A DNA stretch of 64,000 nt, from positions 161,001 through 225,000 of the forward strand of contig JAMZAV010001428.1 of assembly GCA_024449915.1 (NCBI GenBank), in the 5' to 3' direction. Origin of the DNA: Sweltsa coloradensis (taxonomy: Eukaryota > Arthropoda > Insecta > Plecoptera > Chloroperlidae). Of the stretch, positions 21,823-35,391 are shown piece after piece; the first letter of the stretch is position 1, and each line of letters begins with the position of its first letter. Below the pieces are notes generated by a model, which saw nothing but the letters and a program-made list of their open reading frames with translations, searched no databases and had not been told where the DNA came from. Both the position numbers and the translations under genes were made by a program.

Positions 21823-21989
21823 TGCACCTGCCTCTTAAAGGGGTGTTAGGTGTAAGCAAGGAAATTCGCACCAATTTCAAAAGTAATAACATTGTAATGT
21901 GCGTTAAATTGTGTAATAAATATAAGAAAAAACTGATCATCATAAAAATATAATATGTATTTTAAATTTAATAACAAAGCTTGGGTTAT

Positions 21990-22962
21990 TGAATGTGTAT
22001 TTCTAAAATGTTTGGATTGAAAAAGGGGGGAAAAAACATAACCTCGAAATTTGTGTCAAATTCCAAAACCAAACCTTTTGCCCCCCACGAAATTTTTGTA
22101 ATTTTTCCCCCCATTTGGGTTTTGGATGACGAAGCGAAGACTTTTTTTCCTTCCCCCCGGAAAAAAAATAGTCCTGGTGTTTTTTTGTCTGATAGCTCTC
22201 ACCGGGCCAAAACGGCATATGCGAAGACGAAGGCAAGGCGAAGACGAAGGACAGCAACAGTTTCGAGCAAAAAGTAGGGGGGGGTTAGGCGAGAGACTGG
22301 CGAGGTTTTTTGACTCAATACAGGGGAGTTCGGGGGAAGTTTTTCCCTAAGTTGGTTTAAAATGGAAGAAGTTAACCCACAATTTTGTCGGAAATCGTTT
22401 GAAAGTTAGACGGAAAAAGAATGTGTATAATTAGCGCAAGAAAAGTGGGGCTGGTGAAGGCTTTTTTTTGCTTTAAATTGGGCCTAAATGGGGGTGAATC
22501 CAAAATTTTTATATTTTGAATTTTTTATAATTTGTTCATCATCCCTTAAAATTTTTTTGAAATTTTTTAACGTTTCAATTTTCCCAAAAATTGTAAAATG
22601 TTGTTTAAACAAACGGCATTCCATTTTCAAAACCTTAGAATGATTATTATTATAAACTTAAATAATGAATTTAAAATTAAAATTTTAAAAAACCATTTTT
22701 ACCTTAAAGCATTACGCAAAATTTTTGTATACATAAAAAAAAATTTTAGTTTGGGGAAATCGAAGGCCAATTTTACCGGTTTTTGATTTTTTAAAAATTC
22801 CCAAAAAACCAATTAGAGAAAAAACTGAACTCTAAAAAAATTTATCAATTTTATTTCAAATTTATTTTTAAATAACCCCATCATGACTTCACTCAGGGAA
22901 CATCCACTTTAAACGATTTTCACACTCGAAAATTTTCCCCGTTCAATATCTACCCACCCCCG

Positions 22963-23000
<38 letters not shown>

Positions 23001-24269
23001 AAAAATTAAAATCCTTCGCAAAAATTATTTTCTAAAAACCCAATTACCCATATTCCAATTTTTTTCTTCGGCTTTTTTTTTTGTTGGGGTTGTGTTGACC
23101 TCCCCACCTCCCCGGGGCCTGGCGGGTGCTGGCGGGTTATCTATGAAGTTTGGGAACTGGGTTCTGGAATATTTTAGCCCAACGAACCAAGAATTTTAAA
23201 AAATGTTTATTATTCTTACTTTAATTTTTTTTCCATGCTCGAGCGTATTACCAAAATTGAAAATATTACAAAAGCCCTTCAAAAAAACCCAAAAAAAGAG
23301 GACTGACTTCATAAAAAAAAAGGTTTAAAAAAAAACTTTTTTTAAGTACGTATTTTTGGCAGCAGAACCTTTGAACTATTTTAAAATTTTTTTTTAAAAG
23401 CTTTATATTTACCAAAGAATTTAAATGAGGGCGGGGAACTTAAGCATCAGAGCGTCCGCTAATTTTTTTTTTGTTTTGGAAAAAACCTTTTATAGGGTGC
23501 AATTACCCCTCTTCAGGAAAGGTATTGGGATAGGAAATTGTGAAGGGATGTCCGCGGGCGTTTTAAGAGGACTCAACCCCCTTGCTTTTCCCCCTTAAGG
23601 GGGACTGGGGAAAAACCTGGGAAAAAAAAACCTTCAGTCGGTTTTGGGGTCTCGAGGGGATTCAAAACCCGGGACCTCCCAATCAGAGTCGAGCGCTTAG
23701 CGCCCGAGCCAACACTGTCGGTAGCCGTGGTTGCAAGCCCCAGGCCGCGCAAGATGATTTGTGGGGGTCAGCTGCGATTAAACAACGAAAAAATATCAAA
23801 ATGATTTTTTTGGGGGAAAAGTCAGAAAAAACCACAAATTTTTTCTTGTTTTGTAAAAAAAATTTTTAAAAAAAATTATTAAAAACACAAACCATATTTA
23901 GACAGGTACAAGGGGGGGTTTAAAAAAAAACGGGTTTTTGGAAAACAAAAAAAATTTTTAAAAAATTTACATTTTTTTGTATTTTTCTTCTACTCTTGTC
24001 CCCCCCCCAAGCCATCCCTAGTTAGACGGGTAGCTGAGTACGAAGGCCTCGCGATCTCACGAGGGGTCTCGGGGGGGGGGGGGGGGGGGGGGGGAGCCTT
24101 TTCATTATTGACGAACATCTTTGAGTTTGGCTCGTTTGCCCTGAATAACTCCCTCTCTTTAGAGTTAGAGTTTAGAGGAAGACGAGAAGCAAAACCGAGG
24201 AATTCTATAAAGTATAGGTTGTTTTAAAAGATGACCACACTTTCTAAACGCACCCCTTGCACTCGTTCC
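21990..24269. other. Homopolymer-inflated, probably unreliable sequence
   Basis: Runs of identical bases are much longer and more frequent than in flanking DNA (for example about 35 C at 22964-22998 and about 24 G near 24070-24095). Open frames here are by-products. A recognisable S3 SINE lies at 23480-23740. Confidence 0.7.
23480..23740 (-). mobile_element. tRNA-derived SINE family S3 (reverse, corrupted)
   Basis: On the minus strand: GGCTCGGGCGCTAAGCGCTC (A-box side), GGTCCCGGGTTTTGAATCCC (B box, with extra T bases), and later GAGTCCTCTTAAAACGCC and CCTGAAGAGGGG. The same blocks occur in order at 32378-32545. Confidence 0.65.
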
Positions 24270-26770
24270 CACTGCCCTCTACATCGTTCACATTCAACCG
24301 AGGTTACAAGGAACCGTTCACATTCAACCGAGGTTACAAGGCATCGTTCACATTCAACCCGATTTTACAAGGAAAAAGGCATCTTTCACTTAAAAACCGA
24401 GGTTAAAGGAACCTTCACATTCAACCGGGGTTTAAAAGGCTCGTTCCATTAAACCGAGGTTATCGGATCTTTTTTACTTTTAAACCGAGGTTACAAGGCA
24501 TCGTTCACATTCAACCGAGGTTACAAGGCATCGTTTACATTCAACCGAGCCATCAAATTCCAACTCGCAAACTTCTCGTGATTTGCCCCGTGTATTAGGG
24601 GAGTTTTCCCCCCTCAAACTAATGGCGAGTCAGGTTTCCCGGGGGGGAACTTTTCCTTTGCTACCTCCCACGAGGCGACGACAATGACAACACAACGGAG
24701 ATGACACAGAGGGAGACGACCACGAGGGGGGGGAAAAACCCCTCCCCTCCCCATATGCTTGTGGCGGGTTCTGACCAGCACAGGCCTTTTCCACCCTTTG
24801 CCCCCCGCGTCTTTCCTTTACGTCCCCCCCTTGTTCGTTCCAAATTGAAAATATGCGACGTTAAGGGAAATCCAAACAATCAACAATTAACATAACGAGG
24901 TTTTTAACGTTAAAAAATTTAACCGGGTTTTTTTTTAAAATTTAAATTTAACCGAGATTATAAGGGGCCTAGTTAATTTAACCGAGGTTAAAAGGGATCT
25001 TTTTTCATTAACCGAGGTTTCAAACCCTTTTTAATTAACCGGGGGAAAAATTACAAGGGATCGTTTTAAAACATCTACAAGGACGTTTTCATTAAAAAGA
25101 GGTTACAAGGGGTTTTTTTTTTAACCGAGGTTTTAAAGGAAAGTTTACATTCAACGAGGTTATAAGGGTTTTTATTAACCGGGGTTTCAAGGATCTTTTA
25201 CATTAAAACCCAGGTTACAAGGCATCGTTTACATTTAACCGAGGTCACAAGGGAAAAGGGAAAATTTTACATTACCCAAAGGCGGTTTTCAATCAACCGG
25301 GGGAAAAGGGACGTTTACTTCAACCGAGGTTACAAGGGTTTTTTCAACCGAGGTTAAACAGTTTTTAACCCAAAAAAAAAGAATTTAAAAAGGGGGTTCA
25401 AGGCATGTTTAAAAAATCCAAAAAGTTTTTTCCCCAAAACCCCGTTTTTCAAAAAGGGTTTTAAAAGGATCGTTTAATTCCACGAGGGTATAAGGTCGTT
25501 TACTTCCCAAGTTAAAGGATCTTTTTCCAAAACCCAAATTTTGGCATCTTTTTTCATTAACCAAGTTTTTCAAGGGATTTTTCATTCAACAAGTTTAAAG
25601 GATTTTTTTTTTAAAAGGCAGTTTCATCAAAAAGTTTTTTAAAGGGATCGTTTTTCAAAAAAAGTTTTAAAAATTAAGGAGTTTTTTCAATCAAAATTTT
25701 TTTTTTTTTTAAAACGTTTTTCAAGAGGGTTTTTTAAAAGTTTTTTTATTAAAAGGTTAAAAAAACTTTTTAAATTTAAAAGAGGTTAAAAGTTTTCATT
25801 CAACCATTTAAAAAATTTTTTAATTCAACCGGGTTAAAGGGGATTGTTTTTTAAACCCAGTACAAGGCAAGTTTACTTTAAACCGAGGTTACAAGGCAGT
25901 TTAAATTTAACCGAGGTTTTTGGGCGTTTACATTAAAACCGGGGGAAAAAGGGGGTTTTAAAACAACCGAGGTTAAAATTTTAAAACCACGGGTGTTACA
26001 TTCAAAGGGAAAACATGTTTACATTTAACCGAGGTTAAGGGAAAAAATTTTTGGCATCTTTCAATCAACCCAGGTTAAAGGGACGTTTCATTCAACCCAG
26101 GTTCAAGCATCGTTTTCATTCAAAAAAAGGGGGACAAGGTCTTTTAAAAAAACCCAGGAAAAGGCATCTTTTTCATTCAACGGGGGGTTTCAACCCCCGT
26201 TTTTTTTTAAAAAAGGTTACAAAGGGATCTTTCAAAAAAAGGTTTCAAGGATCGTTTACATTTAACCCAAGGTTTTTAAAAAAGGCAAATCGTTTAAATT
26301 CAACCCCAGGTTACAAGGCATCAAATTCAACCGAGGGTTTCAAGGCATCGTTTTCAAAAAATTCAAAAAGGTTACAAGGCAGTTAAACATCGGGGGGGGG
26401 CCCGGTTTTTTTAAAAAACCCAGGGTTTCAAGGGCCCTTTTCTTCAACGGGGGGTTTTTAAAGGATCTTTAATTTCCCCAGGTTAAAGGATTTACATTAA
26501 CCGAGGTAAAGGATCTTTTACATTCAAAGAGGTAAAAAGCATGTTTTCAATTCAAAACTTTAAATTTAACCCAGGTTACAAGAATTTTTTTAAAAAAACG
26601 AGTTACAAGGCATCGTTTTAAATTTAAACCAAGGTTAAGGAGTTTTTTAACCATAAATTTTAAAGTTTTCAAACCCCGGGGTTTTAAACAATTTAAAAAA
26701 CCAGGTTCCCCAAAGGGACTTTTTCATTAAACCCAGGTTAAAGGACGTTTACTTTAACCCAGGTTAAAGG
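24270..26770. repeat. 30-bp minisatellite array, increasingly garbled
   Basis: The clean unit is CGTTCACATTCAACCGAGGT + TACAAGGCAT, with exact 30-base spacing at 24491 and 24521 and clean copies near 24290-24350. Further right the same motif persists but with stretched A, T, G and C runs. A non-repeat insert at 24560-24890 interrupts it. The number of copies cannot be given reliably; the span would hold up to about 80. Confidence 0.8.
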
Positions 26771-28460
<1,690 letters not shown>

Positions 28461-29047
28461 TTTAGCCTACCTATATTAAACATTTAATTTTTGCACCTGG
28501 CCACGAGTAGTTTTTGATGTTTTGTGGAAAAAATCTCATCTCAATCTTTTACCGTTTACTTGCAATGAAGTGAAACATTTCTTTAGTGCTCAGCAAAAAC
28601 TTGAAACCTTTGCATTCGATCTGTTTCGAGGGCCCATTTCTTGTGTAATTTCGATACAATCTGAAAATCTGAATTAGCCAAATTCTTGAAAATACTTTTT
28701 TCTACCAATTGATTTTTTTAAAGTTTATTCTAGGAGAATTATCTCACTATTTATGAATTATTAATAATTATTGGGGAAAATGTTATTTTTAGGGGGTTTT
28801 GGGGGGTTTTGGGGAGTAAATATCCAAAATATACATTGCCAACAATGTTTGTCGTATGCAGGACATTCTTCTGAGTAGGAATAACTTTGGTGTCAGCTTT
28901 TAACACCCCGGTACACCACTATTGAGAAGGAGACACATTTTTTCAAAACTGGCCTAGCCCGAACGCATTACAGCCGCTCAGTTGAGTTCCGTGGCCAGGG
29001 TGGTGTGTAATCACTTCGGAACCGTCCCAAGTGACGCGCAATGTACG
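28461..29047. other. Normal-looking spacer, no gene recognised
   Basis: Base composition returns to that of the rest of the window at about 28465. No domain-bearing frame. Confidence 0.4.
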
Positions 29048-29498
29048 CATTGATATTTAACATCCATAGTAGGCTAGATCCGCAGTCATTGGTCCACTGG
29101 CGTGTCAATTAGAAACCATCTTGAAATTACAGTTTGCATGTTAAGTAAATGGGAGCGATTTTGTAACCCAATTATTTTCAAGATGGCCGTCAGGTTGACA
29201 GGTGAGCATATTAGACATTACAACAAATGATTACTAAATTCCCTTATGCAATAACTTCTTATTGGGTCTGTTCGGTACCATGCTGCACAAGCTAAAACCA
29301 TATCAAACAATCCAGAAAAATTCTTTATTGCATTAAAAACAAAAATTAAAACGCCTAATCGCCATTTTGAAATGGTTAGATTGACGCTTCAATTTGGTAC
29401 GCTCGCGCCTGTGCGGACGTATTGGGTACCATAATTTAAATTATCCGTGTGATCGAATTAAGTTTGAGTTTATCTACTATAGATGTTAAATATCAATG
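29048..29498. mobile_element. 451-bp MITE with 25-bp terminal inverted repeats
   Basis: CATTGATATTTAACATCCAT + AGTAG at 29048-29072 pairs with CTACTATAGATGTTAAATAT + CAATG at 29474-29498, one mismatch. The interior is non-coding. I could not settle the target duplication, so the superfamily is open. Confidence 0.75.
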
Positions 29499-30156
29499 AC
29501 TATACGCTCCACTCAGGGCCATGCGAGTGCGACCAGGTGCTACACTCGGTTCACTAGTCCAATTCTGTTTCTCGACCTCATAAGTAGGACAATATTTGGG
29601 AGCGAACTAAACACGGTGCTCTCTTCAATTGGAACTGTCTTCTACCCCGTCCGGCTGCCCATCCAAGTCGCTCGTTTGAGCAATCGAGGATAAACGGAAC
29701 CAAGCGGAAGAGGGGAAGTTTACGGAGCGGGGCAAGTGCGCGGTGTCTCATGGTTGAGTCAGTGCATTTCAATTTGACTGAACTGAACGGCTGTAGGGTG
29801 TTCCCTGCTTTACGTTACCGTCAATCGTAAACCGGTCTAAAGAGGTGAGGAAAACCTCAGAAAAATACTTCAGTTAGCATTGCCGATCAAGACGGGATTT
29901 GAACCCAGACCTCCCGGATCAAGAGTCGCGCGCTTAGCACTCGAGCCTACAAGGAAGATACTTGTGATGAGCGCTAAGGACCTTTGAATGAACCCTACCC
30001 CACACCCAGTTCTTTACGACCAATTGAGTTAGAATCTGGTGGGTGTCTCCTATAGTTACTTATGACTTATGACTTATGAGGTACCCGATCGCGAGTACCG
30101 CGTATATTTACTCATGTAGAAAATACAAATACAAATATATTATTATTATATGTGTT
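29499..30156. other. Spacer carrying an S3 SINE fragment
   Basis: Besides the S3 copy at 29815-29952 nothing coding is recognised; the overlapping open frames at 29496-29772 on both strands lack domains. Confidence 0.4.
29815..29952 (-). mobile_element. SINE family S3, tRNA-like head (reverse)
   Basis: On the minus strand: TAGGCTCGAGTGCTAAGCGC (A-box side), an anticodon-like CGACTCTTGATCCGGGAG stem, and B box GGTTCAAATCCC. The downstream part resembles the S3 copy at 23480-23740. Confidence 0.65.
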
Positions 30157-30760
30157 ATAGCTTTTGTATCGCCCTCTAAACGATACTTAAAAATCAAAGG
30201 TACATGAATGAATAATCTTAGCTAAATGAATGAGGATCTCGAATAAAACAGGAACATATATTTCATATTTTTTTGGGGTCCGGACGTAACGTCAATGTCA
30301 ACTATTTAATGCAAAGTTTGCGACCTAAGTGTCAACACTGAGCTAGGTGCATGTTCTATTATCCTTCCATAAAATTCATCCGAAAGGAAAAACTATTTTC
30401 TAAAATATTTTTCGATGTACGATTTTTTGTCAGACGGTACAAATAAGATTTTTGTACCTGCGGACGAAAAAAATCGTACATCGAACGATATCTCAAAATA
30501 TTGTATTCCCTATAAGGAGGGGGAAGGCAATAAAGTGTAGAAAAGATATTTAAAAAATCGTAGCTTAAAATTAAGTGTAGCTCTTAGCTCAGTGTTGACA
30601 CTTTTGTCTTAAAATTTGCAAATAATAGCTTACTGTAACGATACGTCCCGTTCAAAAATATATAAAAATCAATTTTTCTAATTCAAGACCCTTTTCATTA
30701 AAGGTTAAAGTCATTTTCCTTTGACTATTAAAATATCGTTTAGAGGGCGTTTTATAATAG
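30157..30760. mobile_element. Foldback element of about 600 bp
   Basis: Nested inverted pairs share one centre near 30450: CGCCCTCTAAACGATA (30170) with its complement (30734-30749); GTGTCAACACTGAGCTA (30329) with its complement near 30586; and CGATGTACGATTTTTTGTC (30413) with its complement ending 30484. No coding capacity. Confidence 0.75.
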
Positions 30761-31180
30761 CCTTCACAGTGCCATCGTACACATTTCTATTATTATTAGA
30801 AATGATTTTCACCAACATGCAGATGTAAAAATTCCACCCACTCGATTATCTTCGGTGACAAACAACTTGATTGGTAACACTGCTAATACACATGTCAACG
30901 TATATACTTGTCATTATTTATTTTACCTCTGACATGACAGCGTGTAATTTTCCAATAATTGTGGTTGATACAGAGAACAGAATAGGTTACGATTATTTAG
31001 TTACTCCGACAGAATGTAATTGCCGATACCCGATCAATACAATTATTCACCGGCGAGAACGAAGGCCGGGCGGGGTAGAGGGTGTGTGGCCGGCCCGCGA
31101 CCTCGGGGCTGGTAGGCATAATAATAATGCCAGCACCGCTTGGAGTTAGTTGGGTTACTTTGTTGCCATCAATATTTATA
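30761..31180. other. Spacer, no gene recognised
   Basis: A short GC-rich patch at 31050-31110 and a small GGCATAATAATAATGCC hairpin at 31113. No domains. Confidence 0.35.
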
Positions 31181-31877
31181 CTAGGAAGCTTCGAAAAACG
31201 CTTTTTCAGGCGCGTTGTTGGATGAGCGTAATTGGTGCATTGAGCTGCCATGTGTTATGCAGATTTTCTGTTGTTCTCTGTGAAGAAATCATTACTGAGT
31301 CGAAAACTTTTTTAAAAACAAAAAAAATCGTAATTTTAAAAATGAAAAAAATCGTAAAAATGCGATTTTCATGAGAAATAATTTTTAGATTGCCTTGTTT
31401 CTGGTTCTTGGCCTTGGTACTGTAAAAAATCAGAACAATGGGATAAAGCATGTAGGTGTTATAAGTCAAAGATTTTTTTTAAAAATCGAAACAAATCGTA
31501 AAATTGCAATTTTAGATGAGAAATAGTATTTCGATTGCGCTCAAATTTTACACGAATATATGAATTCATAAACTTAAGGATCTGTGAAAAAATCATTACA
31601 ATCGGATTAGGCATGTAGGTGTTATAAGTCGAAGAATTTTTTTAAAATTCGAAAACAATCGTAAAATTGCGATTTTCATAAGAAATAATATTTCGATTGC
31701 GCTCAAAAACGTGGCCGTTCTAAGTTCAGAGATTTCGAAGGCTTCCAGAAAATATCATCGCAATTGGAGTATCGGATTTGCCTCTATCGTGTTAACAGTC
31801 ACACAAAAATACACTAAACACAACATTCCGGGTTTTTTTCTCCGGTGTGAAATGGAATCTTCGCTTCGCTCATCCAA
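31181..31877 (-). mobile_element. CTAG-ended Helitron-like element (697 bp)
   Basis: Minus orientation, CTAGGAAGCTTCGAAAAACG at the left and TTGGATGAGCGAAGCG at 31877. The 3' terminal 30 bases are more diverged than in other copies. It adjoins family 2 sequence on the right. Confidence 0.75.
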
Positions 31878-32236
31878 CAAATCATGTAGACCTGCATAGC
31901 CTACGATAATACAATCAAATACCAAACGACACGGTGTCCTTTGTTTGGAGGTACCTTGAACATGCAAGTTCAAAAGAAAAACCATTGTCGTTAAAATAAT
32001 TCATACACATGTTAAGCCTATTTTTCAGTATATTTTTACTTGTAGGTTTAAATCGAAATGGATTGTGCTCATTTTGTAAGCAGTTCTCAGTTACCTGGTC
32101 ACGGATGTCTGTTTAAAATTTCAGCTCAATCTATTTGGCCGTTCGGCCGTATGAGCCTGGACAGACAGACAGACAGACAGAATAGAAGGCTCGTTTGAGT
32201 TGAATTGTTCCTCAGTCGCTACGCTCCCTCGTCTAA
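31878..32236 (-). mobile_element. Family 2 Helitron-like element, 5' part
   Basis: Homologous to 21530-21820, with GTTACCTGGTCACGGATGTC, an (ACAG)n tract at 32160-32180, and the end TCGCTACGCTCCCTCGTCTA near 32214-32233. The CTAG side is not visible. Confidence 0.55.
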
Positions 32237-32377
32237 TAAATAACTTCGTATTAAGAGTTAATTCACTTCCACGTGTTTTTTTGTAATCTTCCTTCATCGT
32301 CATCTACCACCACACATCATCCCGAAAAGCCTTACTGTAAACACAATATAATCATCAAATAAATTCTTAATTTATGC

Positions 32378-32545
32378 ACCGACAGTGTTGGCAGGTCCCG
32401 GGTTCAGATCCCGTCGAGACCGCAAATCGGTCGTTAATGAGTCCTCTTAAAAAGCCATCCGTTCACAGTTGTCCTATCAGACACCTGAAGAGACGCATGC
32501 ATTGCACTGCACCCTGGACGAGTTTCTATTAGAAAGGACATTGAA
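32378..32545 (+). mobile_element. SINE family S3, partial
   Basis: Starts inside the tRNA-like head (GACAGTGTTGGCAGGTCCCG, B box GGTTCAGATCCC), continues with GAGTCCTCTTAAAAAGCC and CCTGAAGAGACG. The anticodon region is deleted compared with 29815-29952. Confidence 0.65.
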
Positions 32546-33489
32546 CAGGTGAAGTGTGGCTTAAGAGTTTGGGAACTTTTCCGGCTTTCATTTGTCATCC
32601 GATTGATATGCAATTTTGCGTAATTGTCAAGCAAGGATTATGGTCACTCTTGTATAGTCAAAGATCACTTAACTTTATTGCGCATTACGCACAAATAAAT
32701 TCCGAAATTTACCAATTTTGATGATTTTAGAAAAATCCATAATCCTAAAAATCCATTTTAATCCAATTAAGATTTTTTTGTGTTTTTTGTTTAAATGTAG
32801 CTCCATACACAACTGTTTATACATGACCATGACATACGTGCAAAGTGTGGTAACAGTCTAATAAAAACTGGCATCAGGAAGAGTTCCAGAAAAAAATCCG
32901 TGCATTTGTTACGTGGTGGCGTTGAAATAACTGTGAAACCACTTGCAGTGCTAAAAAACATAACAATTTGTATTTGTATTGGTGCCTTTTACAACCATGT
33001 ACGGGAATAAAATTCTAACCCGAGTCGTATTTTATCAAATTGAAATCCGTGCATGGCTCCCCTTAATATTTTCCCCTTTAAAATCGTTAGTACGTCCAAA
33101 CGAAGCTAATTTCACACCGCCTGCACGCTCAGTGTTCGTTTGTGTTGTTCTTCCCCCCACCCCCCTTCCGAACTGATTCGAAATTTTTATTCCTGTGGCT
33201 ATTGTGTAAACACAGCGGATGAAGAAAATGTTTGCGCACCGACCGTCCAGTAATCGCCGAGCACAATGGGAGATAATTTAAAAACTAAAAACAAGGACGA
33301 TAAAACATATTTCGTGTAGCCAGAGCTTTTGTGCAGTGACGTTTTAGATAGATAAACATCGGTTTCAAGTTGAGTACACATCGTGTGAAAACACGACCGG
33401 TTTTGTGTTTTTACTAATCTATATAATGACTGTTTAAGCGTTATAATGGGGTTTATAAAATATGTGAACAAACTGACTAGGGAATGTTT
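32546..33489. other. Intergenic, no gene recognised
   Basis: Short frames on both strands, none with a domain I know. Confidence 0.35.
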
Positions 33490-33735
33490 CAAAGAGTTTA
33501 ATAGAGTATGAGAGGGTACGAGAGAGTTGGAGAGAATTGGAAAGAGTAGGAAGGAGTAGGAGGGACGAGGAGAGAGTAGGAGAGAGTAGGAGAGAGTAGG
33601 AGGGAGTAGGAGGTAGTTGGAGAAAGTAGGAGAGAGTAGGAGAGTGTAGGTGAGAGAAGGAGAGAGTAGGAGAGAGTAGGAGGGAGTATGAGAGAGGAGG
33701 AAGTTGTAGGAGAGTATAAGAGAGTACGAGGGTGT
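33490..33735. repeat. Purine-rich minisatellite, about 10-bp unit
   Basis: About 24 imperfect copies of GAGAGTAGGA/GGGAGTAGGA. The strand is almost pure purine, so the array could form triplex or unusual structures; that is inference. Confidence 0.85.
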
Positions 33736-33913
33736 GGGTGATGTGAGATACTATGTTAAAATAATAGAATACAGAGACAATGTCCTATAACATACCAATA
33801 CATACCTTCGTAAGTATCAATCGTTGTAATAGATGTAACCCATGAAGTTTAACAGGAAATGTTCCCAATGAACATGTTTCGACTTACGTAAAAAGTGTAA
33901 CATTTCTTAACAA

Positions 33914-33965
33914 CTAGGAAACGTTCAGTTGGACGCGTTGATAAGCGAGCACGTGCTATAGCTAG
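33914..33965 (-). mobile_element. 3' end of a fourth CTAG-ended family
   Basis: CTAGGAAACGTTCAGTTGGA followed by CGCGTTGATAAGCGAGC. Same layout as family 1 ends (CTAG, AAACG, then CGCGTTGAT, then a GCGAGC-type subterminal repeat) but a different sequence. Host base before it is A. Confidence 0.5.
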
Positions 33966-34038
33966 ACCCACATTACACATTTTTTTTTAAATTTTAAAAT
34001 TTGTGACGTTCGCTGTACACGGGGCCATGTTTCCAATA

Positions 34039-34985
34039 CTAGGAAAACGCTTTAGTCCCGCCGCGTTGATGGATGAGCGTTTTTGTAAGTTTTTAATTTT
34101 TGTAGGTCCACTTTTCCTTTGCAAGTGCTTTTTGAATGCATTGTAGATGATTGTTGTCAAGTTTCTATTGTTACTTTTTAATTGTTATGATAAACCTAAA
34201 AAACAACTCATATTAAAACCTTTATTTCTATGGATTCTGGCCAACTTTTGCAACTTTTTCTTTCAAAAAGCAATACATAACCATTACCTTAATGTCCATG
34301 TGAAATATGAACGTTGTAGTCCCACCCGTTTGGTCAGAATCGGCCCAAATGTCACGAAAATATCGCACTAAAAATCGTAAAAAAAATCGTGAAAGTACGA
34401 TATTCATGAGAAATATTTCTTCGATTGTACCCAAGAACGTGGCAGTTCTAAGTTTAAAGATTTCGAAGGTCTCTAGAAAATTTCATCGCAATTGGAGTAT
34501 CGGTTTAGCCGGAATCGTGTTTACAAACACACAAAAATACAAACAGAAAAAACAAGAAAAACGAAAAAAATTCGAAAAATTGCGATTTTCATGAGAAATA
34601 TTTTTTCGATTGCGCTCTTAAAGGTGACAGTTCTAAGTTCAAAGATTTCAAAGGTCTCCAGAAAAGTTCATCGCAATTGGAGTATCGGTTCAGCCGGAAT
34701 CGTGTTAACAAAAACACAAAAATACAAACAAAAACAAAAAAGAAAAACAAAAAAATCGTAAAATTGCGATTTTCAAGAGAAATAATTTTTTGATCAATTT
34801 TTCGTGCGGTGCAGTTCTAAGTTCAGAGATTTTGAAGGTCTCCATAAAATTTCATCGCAATCGGAGTATCGGTTTAGCCGGAATCGTGTTAACAAACAGA
34901 CAAAAATACAAAAAAAAAGAAAAAAAAACATTCCGGATTTTTTTCTCCAGTGTAGTGAAATGGAATCTTCGCTTCGCTCATCCAA
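34039..34985 (-). mobile_element. CTAG-ended Helitron-like element with three internal modules (947 bp)
   Basis: CTAGGAAAACGCTTTAGTCC at the left, TTGGATGAGCGAAGCG at 34985; host bases A and T. The internal module with GCAATTGGAGTATCGGTT and GCCGGAATCGTGTT appears three times, starting about 34436, 34622 and 34808, a period near 185 bases. The other copies have one or two. Confidence 0.85.
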
Positions 34986-35391
34986 TTATTTATTATTGCC
35001 AAGGTATTTGGGTAAACTCTTGGATAAACCTTTAGTTTGTGGATAAAATCCACCGCCATCTACCTAGAGGACCTTGACATCATTTCCTTGTTAAACTCTT
35101 TGGTTACAAACATAGAGATACAATACTGTTAGTACCTAGGGCTAGAGTCCCTACTCCCATCCGCCGAGCATAGGCCGCCATCGGCAATTTGAACGAGCAA
35201 AGATGTCTTCTGAGTGTGGCATGGCAGCGCGGAATTCAAACTGGCGGTTGTAGTTTTTACGTACTGAACAGTACACCAGTCGAGTGGTGGCCTTCTTGGA
35301 GGGTGGTTGTGTTTTCCTTTTACCGTGTCACGAGGGTGCTAGTGTTAGTGTGTCTGGTTTGTGTGTGTTTTTTGTTTAGTCTCCGTTAGAA

